Shown: positions 40,871-40,886 of the stretch, one piece after another
Layout of the letters: each line of letters starts with the position of its first letter
Position numbering within the stretch: position 1 is the first letter of the stretch
Origin: a virus
Direction: 5' to 3' (one strand)
Virus record (IMG/VR): IMGVR_UViG_3300025892_000048
Span: 1-40,886 of that record
DNA: 40,886 nucleotides
Translations under genes and position numbers: made by a program
Notes under the pieces: model-generated
What the model was told of the DNA's origin: nothing
The model's input: the letters and a program-made list of their open reading frames with translations, nothing else
The model's database searches: none

Positions 40871-40886
40871 TAAAAAAAAGTTGTTA

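Larger units (their letters stand above)
40770..40886 (-). promoter_or_regulatory. Right-end noncoding region with inverted repeats
   Basis: These 117 nt hold no gene and precede the first gene of the leftward operon, so a promoter is likely here. I saw only a weak -35/-10 candidate (TTGTAA with TTATAC about 20 nt on, minus strand) and no match to the Bacteroidota TAnnTTTG element. Two inverted repeats are described separately. Confidence 0.4.

Noticed and set aside
1-40886. Window could be a complete circular genome (joining the ends would close the partial gene after GGITTFF)
   Set aside because: A stop within a few codons is common by chance, and no replication genes are present, so a partial genome is likelier.
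1-40886. tRNA genes, CRISPR arrays, insertion sequences or attachment sites
   Set aside because: Noncoding gaps are too short, and none of the characteristic structures was seen.

Overview
This window is a stretch of a tailed-phage genome in which every supportable gene is on the minus strand, so transcription runs from high to low coordinates. I count 38 protein genes (one cut by the left edge). There are no RNA genes, no CRISPR and no insertion sequences, and no gap exceeds about 120 bases. The core genes (large terminase, ~790-residue portal, acidic scaffold, ~500-residue capsid protein, two connector-like proteins, a giant nozzle or fibre-like protein, a gp14-like ejection-type protein, a giant multidomain protein) with no sheath, tube or tape-measure gene suggest a podovirus-type virion, broadly like marine Bacteroidota and crAss-like phages. 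That placement is inference from protein character and gene order. Starts mostly lack a Shine-Dalgarno sequence and follow A/T-rich leaders, and there is a flavobacterial-style secreted beta-barrel; both fit a Bacteroidota host. No replication, integration or lysogeny genes are present, so this is probably the late half of a larger genome.

Layout in transcription order. (1) 40769-38408: one beta-rich small protein, three proteins sharing an N-terminal tag (MAFK[ML]K), and one small unknown. (2) 38375-36192: GroEL, GroES and a small SET-domain protein in overlapping frames. (3) 36119-34725: three small related virion-like proteins. (4) 34721-33492: winged-helix-like protein, HExxH protein and 3TM holin-like protein. 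(5) 33490-31502: two FGQ-G paralogues, a LamG-like lectin and a small unknown. (6) 31478-30182: coiled-coil protein, small unknown, a protein with two GroES-like halves, and a small terminase candidate. (7) 30182-20200: terminase, portal, scaffold, capsid, connectors. (8) 20197-9291: giant tail protein, small beta protein, cupin, ejection-type proteins. (9) 9280-1: giant protein with metallopeptidase, HAD and zinc-like modules, an outer-membrane-barrel-like protein, a basic protein, and another tagged protein.

The most striking content is a phage-encoded folding system: a complete GroEL, a single-domain GroES, and a separate tandem GroES-like protein next to the terminase. The GroEL/GroES order is the reverse of the usual bacterial order, and a SET-domain protein is translationally coupled to them. 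The obvious candidate client is the phage's own capsid or giant virion proteins, by analogy with T4 gp31; this is not shown by the sequence. Other notable signals are the shared N-terminal tag, a strong terminator just after the capsid gene, and six TAATG stop-start junctions.
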